A stretch of 64,000 nucleotides of DNA, from NCBI GenBank assembly GCA_032191485.1, contig JAVDOI010000005.1, positions 1,572,001-1,636,000 on the forward strand, read 5' to 3'. This document shows positions 51,912-58,700 of this stretch, one piece after another. Below the pieces are notes generated by a model. It was given only the letters and a program-made list of their open reading frames with translations, did no database searches and was not told the origin of the DNA. Position 1 is the first letter of the stretch. Each line of letters begins with the position of its first letter. Both the position numbers and the translations under genes were made by a program. The stretch comes from Leptoclinus maculatus (taxonomy: Eukaryota > Chordata > Actinopteri > Perciformes > Stichaeidae).

Positions 51912-53457
51912 CTAAAAACATGCACATTGCTGGCAACAGTATCACAAGATTGTTAATTCATTGGGTGGTGAGAGCAAACGGCATGAGCAGAGCTGGTTGC
52001 GTACATTTCTCAAAGACGCCATTGATAACCTCTCCTCTCTCTCACGCTCGCTTTTCTCCTCTTTTACCCCCCCGCTGCATGTTTTAATGTGCTTAAACCG
52101 CAGAGGAAATGCTGCAGATGTGATTGCCCCTGACTCCTCAGACGACTGAAAAAGACTGATTTGTCATGCTGGAGGGAAAAGTCGTTCGCACCGCGTCCTG
52201 CCATGATAGCCTATCATGGCGGTTTAGTGCAGCGGACCTGAGAGGAATGAAATGGTGTTGATAACCAACAAGTGTCCTTTCAGAGTCAGGGTGACATCGC
52301 CCTCGTCCTGAGGGATGCACAGGATTAATAGCTCACAAATGCAAGTTTTAAACACTGCTGGTTCTTTAAAAATGTAGAAAAATGGAACAAACTGCAGATC
52401 AAAGAAACCGTCTGCATCAGGCTCCTGTATCAAGACTTCTCAGAGATCTGCAGCCTGTGGATTTGCATATATATTTCCACACATATATGCAAAGCGTACA
52501 AATGTTGATCTCTGGCAGATTTACAGGGTAGAAGTGACATATATTCAGCTGCTGGGTAAGACAAGTGCTTACAAGATGTCGGGGTCAGGAGGTCAAAAGG
52601 ATACGTCGTGTATCAGATGTGAACTAACAACACACACACACATTTGGAGCTACGATATGTCGGATGAACTAACGGTGTTTGGGTTGGCGTCAGTGTTGCA
52701 GTTACCTTGGCTCGGTTGGCCGGGGCACTGATCTGCAGCTCGTGGGGCAGCTCTTTAGGCACATCCTCCTTCAGGTACCACCACTGGATCTCCAAAGACA
52801 TGGGCGCTGGGCTGACAGCCTTGAAGGCGCAGGGCATCTCCACATCCTCTCCCTCCCCCACACTCACATCTTTAGGGACTTCAGTAAATACCGCTTTGGT
52901 TTCATGGAGGCGAATGTGGAGAGAAGCAAGACACCAGAAGCACAGATCAGCGAGTGTGTAAAAAGCGCCTTTCATAAGCCTAAAAAACATCCAGAGCTCG
53001 GCCTGTTGACGGCCACCCACCCTCCTGTCATGCCGTTTCAAGCTCTAGCTCCTATAGTCCATTTACTGTGATTTATAGAACTAAATGGTTTTATCAGAGA
53101 ACTGTGACCTACAATCTGCCTCAGGCTTTATTTGATCAAATAATCCTTTTCATGATGCTGTGATGCGGGCACAGCTGGGCCATTCTGTGTTGGCTTTTTC
53201 ATGTTTCACTGATTTATTGTCACAATTCTACAACTATTCCAAAACTGTACAGAAAATTGTCAGGAGATGTTTAATTCTGCAGACATGCTGGCATCTATTC
53301 CAAACTATAGCTTTTCAACAGCCACAGTCTATTTTGAAACATGTATTGCATCCCCCGCGTGCCTCCCATCTCGGGTTCACTTACCATTTGCACAAATCAT
53401 AAAGGGCGAATTGAGAACTAAGTAGTAAAGGAGGCTGTATAGTCCCGATGTATCCAT
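14429..53457 (-). CDS. vstm2b: vstm2b, whole gene: join of five coding exons (53457-53385, 52893-52706, 51829-51800, 51079-50641, 14517-14429)
   Basis: The five exons join to 819 bp, 272 codons plus TGA, close to the roughly 285 residues of mammalian VSTM2B. In order the protein has an N-terminal hydrophobic leader (about residues 1-24), one V-type immunoglobulin domain (about 25-135), a low-complexity Gly/Ser/Gln/Pro stretch, and a hydrophobic C-terminal tail. Family landmarks are FTEVPKDV, EMPCAF (first Ig cysteine), SLEIQWWYLKE (core Trp), ATKIS, TVRVQGN-ISHRL, EGVYECRVSD (second Ig cysteine), EEAVSHIQ and a final DPLL-LH-LL-LL-H tail. The wording matches VSTM2B better than VSTM2A or VSTM2L. 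It is presumably a cell-surface or secreted neural Ig protein; its ligand is not evident from sequence. Exon phases are 1, 0, 0, 1. Intron 4 is 36,123 bp and holds a giant minisatellite. The symbol rests on remembered family sequence, not a search. Confidence 0.92.
14530..16954. other. Intron 4, left unique part
   Basis: No coding signal seen between vstm2b exon 5 and the LINE relics. A small direct repeat (CATGCTAA twice) lies near 14643-14660. Confidence 0.5.
16955..17095 (+). mobile_element. LINE 3' UTR relic, left piece
   Basis: Parallels 9434-9610 (AAATCCTACA, CACTATTTGTATTG, TTTACAACTCGCAGAAC, ACTTGACT). The family seems to continue at 17225-17395 after an insertion. Confidence 0.45.
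17103..17222. mobile_element. Common fish interspersed repeat (ATTCA-tailed)
   Basis: Starts with (ATTCA)n and AAATTTATTTAGTATAGCCC, then TCACAAATTACAAATTTGCC and GAGGGCTTTACAG. The same order is familiar from a widespread teleost repeat read from its tail. It splits the LINE relic on either side. Confidence 0.55.
17225..17395 (+). mobile_element. LINE 3' UTR relic, right piece
   Basis: The end has AATTCCTTGTATGTGTAAGC and ACTTGGCCAATAAA, like a Rex1-type 3' UTR. It probably belongs with 16955-17095. Confidence 0.45.
17465..17930 (+). mobile_element. L2-type LINE 3' end
   Basis: Frame-shifted coding relic: RSRLFSVLAPQWWNELLTDV and, in the next frame, FIRLKTHLFKKYYPE, matching the C-terminus of teleost L2-type LINEs. 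The 3' UTR ends GTCACTTTGGATAAAAGCGT, TACTAAATGACTG and a (TAATG)n tail at about 17905-17930. 5' truncated. It lies 0.2 kb from the left edge of the minisatellite. Confidence 0.75.
27440..28486. repeat. Higher-order block, copy A of a 1.05-kb duplication inside the array
   Basis: The pattern here recurs at an offset of 1686 bases (29126-30172). It shares rare marks such as GATCAATGTACTG, ATCACAGTACTG and ACTGTTCTAATAC. Edges are approximate. Confidence 0.8.
29126..30172. repeat. Higher-order block, copy B of the 1.05-kb duplication
   Basis: Matches 27440-28486 at a constant offset of 1686 bases, separated from it by about 0.64 kb of non-matching units. Its right end is followed by a further local duplication of about 130 bases near 30180-30305. 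Confidence 0.8.
30475..31571 (+). mobile_element. Non-autonomous hAT element (family A) inserted in the minisatellite
   Basis: 1097 bp, flanked by the 8-bp target duplication CTGTACTT (30467-30474 and 31572-31579), which is satellite sequence. Terminal inverted repeats are TAGGGGTGCAACGGATCAC at the left and TAGTGGTGTAACGGATCAC as the inverse of the right end, 17 of 19 matching, with more GATCCGAACCGTGA-type subterminal repeats inside. No transposase frame is seen. The 8-bp duplication and TAGGGGTG ends are typical of hAT elements. It holds a single copy of the 41-bp motif that is expanded in its relatives at 37388-38472 and 46753-48148. Confidence 0.92.
32920..34459. repeat. Higher-order block, copy A of a 1.54-kb duplication inside the array
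   Basis: The order of unit variants from about 32920 to 34459 is repeated with a constant offset of 2570 bases at about 35490-37029, including rare variants such as TGCTACTAATAC and GACAATTATC. Boundaries are approximate because flanking units are similar. Confidence 0.85.
34660..35216. repeat. Tandem 297-bp higher-order repeat inside the array
   Basis: The segment starting near 34660 recurs at 34957 with an offset of 297 bases, which equals nine times 33. The variant order is the same, including a CATACA unit and the 31-bp TAGTTATCATC unit. Confidence 0.75.
35490..37029. repeat. Higher-order block, copy B of the 1.54-kb duplication
   Basis: Matches 32920-34459 at an offset of 2570 bases and looks identical by eye over the stretch compared. 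It reaches almost to the right edge of the array. Confidence 0.85.
37184..38550. mobile_element. Chimeric hAT element: family B ends around a family A right part
   Basis: Target duplication ACAGACTG (37176-37183 and 38551-38558). The ends are inverted repeats TAGGGCTGCACAATTA and, as the inverse of the right end, TAGGGCTGCACGATTA. These belong to a different hAT group from the element at 30475. Positions 37388-38472 are instead the right portion of family A: a 41-bp repeat expanded to 16 copies, then sequence close to 31089-31571, ending in family A's terminus ...GTTACACCACTA. The family A left end is missing and no 8-bp duplication surrounds the inner part. An internal deletion or gene-conversion event is the likely cause. 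Confidence 0.85.
37396..38050. repeat. 41-bp VNTR, 16 copies, inside the chimeric hAT
   Basis: Each unit includes CACCTGTCTGTGTGACTC, then ACAGAGGGGGCGTGTCTA. Sixteen copies were counted by the GGGGGCGTGTCT core, one of them GGGGATGTGTCT. Point variants (TGCAG, CAGTACC, CACCCG, CTCCCAG) recur in order, suggesting multi-unit amplification. Confidence 0.93.
38559..40146. other. Intron 4 sequence with no recognised element
   Basis: Includes a (CT)n-rich patch near 39075-39125. Frames up to 78 codons show no family resemblance. Confidence 0.45.
40147..40330 (+). mobile_element. Degenerate tRNA-derived SINE
   Basis: A-box-like GTGGCTCAGTTCA and B-box-like TGGTTCAAGTAGG, then CCCTTGAGCAAGGCACCAGA and CTAACTGCTGGGGGCGC, the body of a known teleost SINE type. 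The internal promoter looks broken. Confidence 0.7.
40331..41704. other. Intron 4 sequence with no recognised element
   Basis: No gene or repeat family seen. Confidence 0.4.
41705..41945 (+). mobile_element. tRNA-derived SINE, diverged
   Basis: A box TGGCTCAGAGG at 41717-41727; the B box is damaged (CAGTTTAATCCC). The body CCATGTCGATGTGCCCTTGG and GCAAGACACTTT matches the SINE at 13197-13440. Confidence 0.75.
42195..42670. repeat. AT-rich interspersed repeat next to the 60-bp minisatellite
   Basis: Begins CGGTAACACTTAATAATAAC and consists of loosely repeated TTATAAA, ATTAAT and GATTAATAA words. It resembles the GGTAACACTT-type dispersed repeats of fish genomes and shares words with the 60-bp units that follow. 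Confidence 0.45.
42671..43021. repeat. 60-bp minisatellite, 5.8 copies
   Basis: Exact 60-base period. Each unit has AAGTATTTTGTGTGASCTCA, then TCTAAAGTGAGGACTAT, then GCCTTATAAAGCATTTATT. Units differ at GAGCTC/GACCTC and TTTATG/TCTATG, and pairs of variants recur. Confidence 0.97.
43090..43645 (+). mobile_element. LINE reverse transcriptase fragment (Rex1-like)
   Basis: An early part reads ITDYITFFVNNTVPT and CFPNNHPW, typical of the segment before the RT domain in Rex1-type LINEs. After a gap, LLNMTKTKEMVIDFRRTRT and DKYKYLGVSLTADW match the late RT/thumb region. The catalytic RT core is missing, so this is an internally deleted relic with frameshifts. Confidence 0.75.
43646..44975. other. 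Intron 4 sequence with no recognised element
   Basis: AT-rich towards 44640-44960, ending in a T-run near the LINE start. No gene seen. Confidence 0.4.
44980..46755 (+). pseudogene. LINE reverse transcriptase, one in-frame stop
   Basis: The frame opening at 44980 has no LINE-like text until about 45300. RT landmarks follow: a motif A-like FFDFSSAFNTI near residues 249-259, GAPQRTVLAPFLF, and a catalytic FSDDSAIVG near residues 338-346. The family usually has F-A-D-D, and Gly is replaced by Arg in GAPQ-G-T. The thumb follows with SYKYLGVHLNNKLDW. TGA at 46258-46260 stops the frame; the same frame resumes at once and continues with FFDSVVASAIFYGVVCWG to about 46650. Not functional as it stands. 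Confidence 0.85.
46612..46752. repeat. TA microsatellite with a duplicated 37-bp LINE segment
   Basis: The 37-bp stretch encoding CVKERYRRSFL occurs at 46612-46648, again at 46696-46732, and a third time at 48176-48212 beyond the hAT. Between them lie TATATG/ATATAC tracts. Only the third copy continues into the true LINE end. Confidence 0.92.
46753..48148 (-). mobile_element. Non-autonomous hAT element (family A), inverted copy
   Basis: 1396 bp, flanked by the target duplication ATGTATAT (46745-46752 and 48149-48156) in a TA-rich tract inside a LINE. The ends are TAGTGGTGTAACGGATCAC and, at the other side, the inverse of TTGGGGTGCAACGGATCAC. It is the same element as 30475-31571 in reverse orientation. 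It is longer mainly because the 41-bp internal repeat has nine copies here (47222-47590) rather than one. No transposase frame is seen. Confidence 0.92.
47222..47590. repeat. 41-bp VNTR, nine copies, inside a family A hAT
   Basis: Reverse complement of the VNTR at 37396-38050. Nine copies were counted by the GACACGCCCCCTCT core. Some units vary (CTGTAAGAG, GAGGGTC, CTGGGAG). Confidence 0.93.
48536..50640. other. Intron 4, right unique part
   Basis: No repeat family or exon recognised except the microsatellite at 49733-49792. Confidence 0.45.
49733..49792. repeat. (TA)n / GATATA microsatellite
   Basis: Alternating TATATA, TCTATA and GATATA blocks; several are self-complementary, so the tract can fold. 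Confidence 0.9.
50641..51079 (-). CDS. vstm2b: vstm2b coding exon 4 (second half of the Ig domain and linker)
   Basis: This 439-bp exon starts after the acceptor CGGTTCCAG with ACT GTG CGT (TVRVQGN). The segment SLSKVKKEEEGVYECRVSD holds the second Ig cysteine, with Glu where the usual D-x-G-x-Y-x-C motif has Asp. EEAVSHIQNR, ATSEPGQG and a Thr/Ser/Ala-rich run follow, all with counterparts in VSTM2B. The exon ends LGA plus one G at the donor G|GTGAGTG (phase 1). Without splicing the frame would stop two codons later (GAG TGA), so splicing to exon 5 is needed to get the C-terminal tail. Confidence 0.92.
51080..51799 (-). other. vstm2b intron 3 (720 bp)
   Basis: GT-AG intron between the 30-bp microexon and exon 4. 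No repeats or coding signals are recognised. Confidence 0.75.
51800..51829 (-). CDS. vstm2b: vstm2b coding exon 3 (30-bp microexon)
   Basis: A ten-codon exon encoding VVPREATKIS. It is bounded by a strong acceptor (CTTTTTTCAG) and a consensus donor (GTAAGTG), in phase 0 on both sides. The ATKIS end matches the VSTM2 family exactly at the place where it is needed, between the RAK end of exon 2 and the TVRVQGN start of exon 4. It is far too short for a normal ORF scan and was found by looking for the missing family segment in the intron between exons 2 and 4. Because it is a multiple of three in phase 0, skipping it would keep the frame. Confidence 0.9.
51830..52705 (-). other. vstm2b intron 2 (876 bp)
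   Basis: GT-AG intron containing the TA microsatellite at 51880-51910. Nothing else is recognised. Confidence 0.75.
51880..51910. repeat. (TA)n microsatellite
   Basis: About 15 TA dinucleotides preceded by a short TATG run, in vstm2b intron 2. Confidence 0.95.
52706..52893 (-). CDS. vstm2b: vstm2b coding exon 2 (first half of the Ig V-set domain)
   Basis: This 188-bp exon encodes 62 residues plus the shared Ala codon. It starts after the acceptor CCAAAG|CG, which is preceded by a pyrimidine-rich stretch, and ends RAK|GTAACT in phase 0. FTEVPKDVSVGEGEDVEMPC holds the first Ig cysteine; SLEIQWWYLKE holds the core tryptophan. Both are strongly VSTM2B-like, and the exon boundary after the RAK/SKV position matches the family. 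The open frame continues into flanking intron on both sides, but the family match stops at these splice sites. Confidence 0.93.
52894..53384 (-). other. vstm2b intron 1 (491 bp)
   Basis: GT-AG intron between the leader exon and the first Ig exon. I see no repeats or conserved motifs beyond the splice sites. Confidence 0.75.
53385..53457 (-). CDS. vstm2b: vstm2b coding exon 1 (start codon and leader peptide)
   Basis: ATG at 53457-53455 sits in a good context (GACATGG). It opens 24 codons beginning MDTSGLYSLLYYLVL and ending MICAN, then one extra G. The middle is hydrophobic and fits a signal peptide. The donor reads AATG|GTAAGTG, a near-perfect consensus, and leaves phase 1, which joins to CG at the start of exon 2 to make an Ala codon. 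The leader is poorly conserved in this family, so the start is chosen by the ATG, hydrophobicity and splice phase. An upstream untranslated exon cannot be excluded. Confidence 0.82.
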
Positions 53458-54030
53458 GTCACAGTGAGGCTCGTCACACTGGACCTGGATGCGGTGCGTC
53501 CTGTTAACTGCTACTCAAATAACTCCAGAGACGGTCAGAGAAGAAGAAGCACGATCCAGAGCCGCTGCATCAGCCGGGCGACGTGTACGATCCGAAGGTG
53601 AGCTCGGGCATCATTAAAGCCGCATGTCTGCGTGGAGCAACAAGAAGTGGACTTCTCCAAATGTCACTGCGAATCAATCAAGTGAGTAATGAGACTCCGT
53701 CAGTGAACGCGGCGGCTCCTTTATTCCCGACTGAGCGTCGTCTGGAAGAACAACGCGAACTTCCCGGTCAGCGGCAGAAACCTGCTCTTCATCATCTTCA
53801 TCATCATCATCACCCCGCTCCCCCGGTGAAGGAAAGCTCTCGCGGGCTCCGCTCCAATACCCATCACATGACCGACCCTCTGTGGTGATGGCTGCTGGGA
53901 GAGTCACACGTGTGTCCTTTGTCCGTGTTTGTGGTTCCCCTTCTCTCGTCTGGCAGCTGTCACCGACCTGGAGCCTTACCGCGGGTTAGTGTGCTTCGCG
54001 AGCGCATCGCGAGGACGAGCGATCAACAGA
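53458..54030 (-). promoter_or_regulatory. CpG-rich 5' flank of vstm2b (putative promoter/5' UTR)
   Basis: Immediately upstream of the vstm2b start, the DNA shifts from AT-rich to GC-rich with many CG dinucleotides (for example around 53560-53600, 53705-53770, 53830-53860 and 53980-54020). That fits a CpG-island-type promoter. No TATA box could be assigned. A (TCA)n-like run lies near 53785-53810. It ends against a CT-rich microsatellite. Confidence 0.45.
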
Positions 54031-54043
54031 GGTCTCTGGGTGC

Positions 54044-54137
54044 CCCCCCCCCTCCCTCTCTCTCTCTCCCTCTCCCTCTCTCTCTCTCTCCCTCTCCCTC
54101 TCCCTCTCTCCCTCCCTCTCCCTCTCTCTCTCTCTAG
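54044..54137. repeat. (CT)n / (CTCTCC)n pyrimidine microsatellite
   Basis: About 95 bases of almost pure C/T on the plus strand, alternating CTCTCT and CTCCCT runs. It is upstream of the vstm2b CpG-rich region and is the sort of homopurine/homopyrimidine tract that can form triplex DNA. The Ser/Leu/Pro-rich reading frames here are artefacts. Confidence 0.9.
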
Positions 54138-55134
54138 TGTGCCAGTGCCTTGTCTTCTTCTCACTGCTACTGGCTTCTAGATAATAGACGCAGTGTTTTT
54201 CCTCTTTCATTTCTGAAAACACGCACCACACACTCAATAAGTGACTTATTGTAGGTCTATCTATCAGGGCTTACCTTTAGGGCATCGATATAATCTACAG
54301 GTTAGAGCCGCCACACACAGACAGTCCCAGAGGCTTAACTCTCATCCAAAGCCCGTCTGAATCAAATACTGCTCTGACAAAACCACTCAGGCTGTACAGA
54401 GAGAAGACGTGCATAAGCTTCTGTCCTGCCACAGACATCGATGTGACCGGTCGTTTGAGTTTGTCCAACGCCTGCATGGGGCATTCATGTTGGTGGCATA
54501 CAAACAATAAATTGACCGGATTGTTCAGCAATGGTTTGTGTCATTTAGTGGGATCATTTTTATGCAAGGCAGCATGTGACAGAATCTGTTAGTCTCATTC
54601 AGTGAGACAGTTAGTTCTCTCAACAATCTTGCCTTTGCTGGTGAAGCCTTCACCAATACACTTCAGTCATATGTTTTGTGTCATGTTTAAAGACTCATCA
54701 CTGTGACTTCAGTGTACGGAGCAGCCTGTGTCTTACATCTGCACTAAAGACAAACTCACCAGATCTCAGGACCCTACCTGCATTCAAAACAGAGCTTTGC
54801 TGTCAGAAGGCCTTTAATACTTCATTCTGATGGAACAAACTGCAGCAGGGTGTGAAACTGGAACACACTTTAGCTGAGTGAAAAGTGTTAATGGAATGCA
54901 CAGATCACTGTACCTGCAGATTTATGTACAATAACACTGGGCTGTTGAGATGCCATTTAAGAGTTGTTTTGGTCTGCTTTCCTGCCAGGCGTCGCGTCAA
55001 TAGTAATAATTATACAATTGGAGCTAGACAGAGATTAGTTTGCTTGAGAGGAATATAAGAATAAACCAGGTCATATCCTGTGTGGAATGACACGGTTTTC
55101 TTCAGTGGGTTTCCAAGATACTGAAGCTTCTGGA
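54138..55134. other. Unassigned sequence upstream of vstm2b
   Basis: No gene or repeat family seen. Confidence 0.4.
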
Positions 55135-55401
55135 TTAAGCCAGGTTGAGATAGGCCTCACATCCAAAGACCAAAAGTTTGTTACGAAAACCACCCTTTCC
55201 ACCTCTGCTGGATAAGTGAATAAATCCATGTCCTCCATCTTCCTTCGTCAGGAATAACACACTCTGTTGGACCCAGTACAGCCTGCACTCTGGCCGGCAG
55301 ATTGGATGGAGGTTCGTAATTGCCAGCCGGTGCCTCAGCATCGAGGACACCAGGTTATTCATCACCAAGATACGACCCGTTTCCGTTGCATTCATCTAGC
55401 C
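55135..55401 (-). mobile_element. Tx1-type LINE fragment, downstream piece
   Basis: The minus-strand frame reads GRILVMNNLVSSMLRHRLA and then QSVLFLTKEDGGHGFIHLSS, the post-RT region of fish Tx1/L1-type LINEs. It joins the upstream piece at 56817-57480 across a hAT insertion. Confidence 0.75.
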
Positions 55402-56808
55402 CAGGCATGGGCAAACTACGGCCCGCGGGCCGTATACGGCCCGTTGGGCTTTTGAATCCGGCCCGTCAAATATTGGTCCAAAATTGTCCAAACTATAATA
55501 AAGACTAGGGCTGGGCAGTATACCGGTTTTAATTTCCCGTATGATATAAATTCTTCACACACCATCACACCGGTGCATAGCCAAAACAACTGCTGTCTGT
55601 CTTCAACAGGCAGCTAAATGTATTTTTTGCTGCTATGAGCGATATCGCCGGAGCTAGTGTTGAGAGAGACCCCTAGTCATGGTCATAACTTTATAACACA
55701 ACAATTAATAACCCACAACTAACGCTCTTTAACAGAGCAAAACACCACGACACAAAAGTCTGTGACACTTAATAAACAATTTGTAAAACTAATAATTGTA
55801 CATTTATAAAATGTCACCGCTGAACTGCATGCTGGGTACAGCTCACTCGCGAGCCTGCTTGCTAGCACAACAGTCTGCTAACAGCTTGGAGAGCCTCCGT
55901 CGCTCCAGTAACGTTACATTAAAGAACAGAACAGAGCGATGCTAATAACCGATTACCGTAATATGTGTGGTATTTGTTATAAATGTACGTTGGTGCATAG
56001 AGGGTGATAAGAAGCTGTACTTGGAGGGGCTTAGGACCCAGGGGAATGTAGGTGAAGGAAACAGGAAGAGACGCCAGACAAACAGCTGTTCACCGCTCGT
56101 CACGATCCTGTAGACCAGTGATTCTCAACTGGTGGGTCGTAGCGGACCCGTTTTCAGTGGGTCGCGGGCCTTTGCTTCATGCAGCGGAGTTATTCACGGT
56201 CATTTACAGCATTTACGGCACTTGTTCAGCGGTGCAGGAAAAACACAGACCAATGCGTTGTAAATCACGTCACGTGATGCAGTTTAGCCAATCAAATAAG
56301 GGTATTCTGATACGTTTCCTGACTCCAGTGAGATGTACCCACACCGTGACACAGGGGGGAGAGACAAGGAAAGAGATGACAGAGCAGAGCTCTGATAACT
56401 TTAGATGGGAAAGTCAAATATCAGCATGATCCCTTCAAAGAATCAAATTGCTAAAAAGACAACAGTCATTAACCTACACTTTAAAAATACTTTGTCAAAA
56501 TGCATTAATGCGATAAAAATAATACCTTGTAAGATCCCAGTTAACTGATGAACACCTCAGATCTGTTCTGAGAATCGCCACAACCAAGCTGATACCAAAC
56601 GTTGATGCACTGGCTAAGAAGGTTGACCAACAACACTGTTCCCACTGAAATTAAATGTAAGTTTTCTTTACTTTTTAGGTCATGGCTTTTACTTGTAATT
56701 CATATTAGTTCACACAAACACTCTCCATTCATCTGCTACTGGCCCGGCCCGTCTGTCAAATTTTAAAACTCAATGTGGCCCCCGAGACAAGAAGTTTGCC
56801 CACCCCTG
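55402..56808. mobile_element. hAT element with transposase relic, nested insertions
   Basis: 1407 bp. The ends are inverted repeats: CAGGCATGGGCAAACT and the inverse of the right end CAGGGGTGGGCAAACT (14 of 16). The target duplication is ATCTAGCC / TTCTAGCC (7 of 8). Inside lie a second hAT-like start (GGGCTGGGCAGTATACCGG at about 55508) and a third (CAGTGATTCTCAACTGGTGG at about 56116). A transposase C-terminal relic lies at 56538-56648. The element splits a Tx1-type LINE. Confidence 0.85.
56538..56648 (+). pseudogene. hAT transposase C-terminal relic (GTF2IRD2/SCAND3-like)
   Basis: A short open stretch reads QLTDEHLRSVLRIATTKL, then IPNVDALAKKVDQQHCSH and stop. This matches the end of the hAT dimerisation region in GTF2IRD2- and SCAND3-like transposases. 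The zinc-finger and catalytic parts are missing. It fits the CAGGGGTGGGCAAAC-type ends of the host element. Confidence 0.8.
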
Positions 56809-56816
56809 TTCTAGCC

Positions 56817-57480
56817 TTAACTTTTTCCATTACATTTTCCCAGTTGACACTAGTTTTCTTCTCCAAGAAGACATTTGCCAAAATGTTTAGTTTCACTAAC
56901 ACTATTATCATTTTGCTGGTTTACAAAGACTATGACATCAACGCAGATCATTTGAAAACTCTGTCACACGTCCGGAGGTGTCGAACAGAAAGGTGCATCC
57001 TTAACTTGTGTAAAAGTGCCAGATAGGGAGCAATGCTGTCTGACTCCCCTCTGTGCTTCAAACCATTGTTCATCTTTAGTTGGATCTTGGCTATGAGTCC
57101 AGAGCTGTACCCAAAAGATTCAAGCATTTGCCACTAGACTTGATGTTCAACCCGGTCAAAAGCCTTTTCTTAATCTATGGAAATCAGACCAATTTCACTG
57201 AACTAGAAAGGAGACAAAATGTCCCAAATGAAAAGATATTTTTAGCCGACCAGGTACGTAATCGGCTTTGTCAACATGAATGACATGCTCCATCATGTTG
57301 GCCTCCACAGGACCTTTGGGCCTTAGCAGAAAGTCTGTACCGTGCACTCAACACCAAAGAGCAAGCTAGAGGGAGCATCCATTTAAGGGATGTTCTAGAA
57401 GCGAGATTGGACCAGAGCTCCTGGGGCAGAAAAACCCAGCAGGTCAGATGGAGCTGACTTTTTGCTTTTGAGAACTTTAA
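56817..57480 (-). mobile_element. Tx1-type LINE fragment, RT piece
   Basis: On the minus strand FDRVEHQ is encoded at 57160-57140 (RT motif A region, AFDRVEH), followed by WQMLESFGYS, AKIQLKMNNG, then AQRGVRQHCSLSG and, around 56942-56907, VDVIVFVNQQND, where YADDV would be expected. Asp-Asp is lost and stops and frameshifts are present. It continues at 55401 after the hAT. Confidence 0.75.
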
Positions 57481-58330
57481 TATTTCATCTTTTTCTTGTG
57501 GGGTCTGCTTGGGTTTGCAGCTCTGCTATACTTCTCTCTCCAGAGCTTTCCCAGATCTAGTCCTGTCTCTAGTAGCACTGTGAGTGTAATGTAGCCACAG
57601 CTGTTTTATTCTACCTTCCCCTGTGTCACACCATTGTTGCATAGAGCTGGATTGAAAACATTATGAGTGAGAAGGGCCTGAAACATTTTTGCATTCTTAG
57701 AAATGAAGCACCAGAGTGAGATAATAAATTGATAATCCAACTGGATGTTGAACAACTTTGACTGAATTCATTTGGTGTTTGAAATAATAGTCAAGTCTGG
57801 CTAAGTCTTGTGACCCAGGAGTATTGACACTGGCTTTGATGACAGAACCTCCAAATATCATACATGGTTCCTCTCCTGAGCTGCATTTTCAGTTTGAAAA
57901 ATAAATCTTCACTATTACAGCTACTACCGTTAGTACATCCAGGGAAGTAATCTCCAATTCTCCAATACAGCACTAATGAAAAGTTTAACAAGTTTAACCT
58001 TCAGTAATTTCCTCTGAAACATAGGAAATAGGTCAACGTCTTTTTAAACAAAATTACATCACCACTGTTGCTTTTGTGGCTTAGAAAAGCGTCCCGCCTC
58101 TCCCAGTGTGCTTCATTATTAAATGTGCTATGCAATTCTTTAAGAAACATCACATTTAGCTTCTTAACTTCAAAAAGACTAAAAAGTGAAGTTCATTTAA
58201 CATTCTCTACCATTAATATTTACAGAGCCCATCTTGATCACCCTTATTGAATGTTGAGCTGCACCTAACCTACAACGGCCCAGAAAACAGACGGGACTGA
58301 ACCCAGGCAGAGGCAGGTGAAGGGGAATGT
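57481..58330. other. Unassigned sequence
   Basis: Nothing supported. It may include more of the decayed LINE. Confidence 0.35.
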
Positions 58331-58700
58331 TTAGAATCTTTGATCAAGTCTAAAAAACAGGCAGCAGTGAAAGCCCTGATACACAGGCAGATCAGACAGA
58401 CAAAGGTAAAGAAGGGTCGGCAAAGACTCTCCGAGCTGACCCTCCTTAATGGGTTTGAGGCGAGATATGTGGACTGTGGGTTGGATCCTCATGGAACAGC
58501 TGCGGGATTGATTCCTGTGGGCGAAAGCTAGTAGAAAGACTGACGGAGGCTCCAAAGGCACTGCAAAACTTTGATGGGAGGAGGAGGCCCGTCTAGGACA
58601 GCACTGACCTTTGCGGGGTCCATCAGAATCCTCCCTTCCTTGACGATGAAGTCGTCAGGAGTCTCGAAGATGAGAGTAGACCGAGTGAGGAAAGGTTCTG
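58331..58700 (-). mobile_element. Ty3/gypsy-like LTR retrotransposon remnants
   Basis: Minus-strand text near 58690-58590 reads ETPDDFIVKEGRILMDPAKV then SAVLD, like the RT/RNase H junction of gypsy polyproteins (MDPAKVSAVLDWP). Near 58480-58420, QPTVHISRLKPI resembles the end of integrase. The parts between are missing, so it is a deleted, degenerate copy. Assignment rests on short motifs. Confidence 0.5.

Noticed and set aside
52613..53041. 142-codon frame taken as a whole gene
   Set aside because: Only 52893-52706 matches the VSTM2 family; the rest is intron read-through.
53910..54237. Ser/Leu/Pro- and Arg/Glu-rich frames
   Set aside because: Artefacts of the CT-rich microsatellite.
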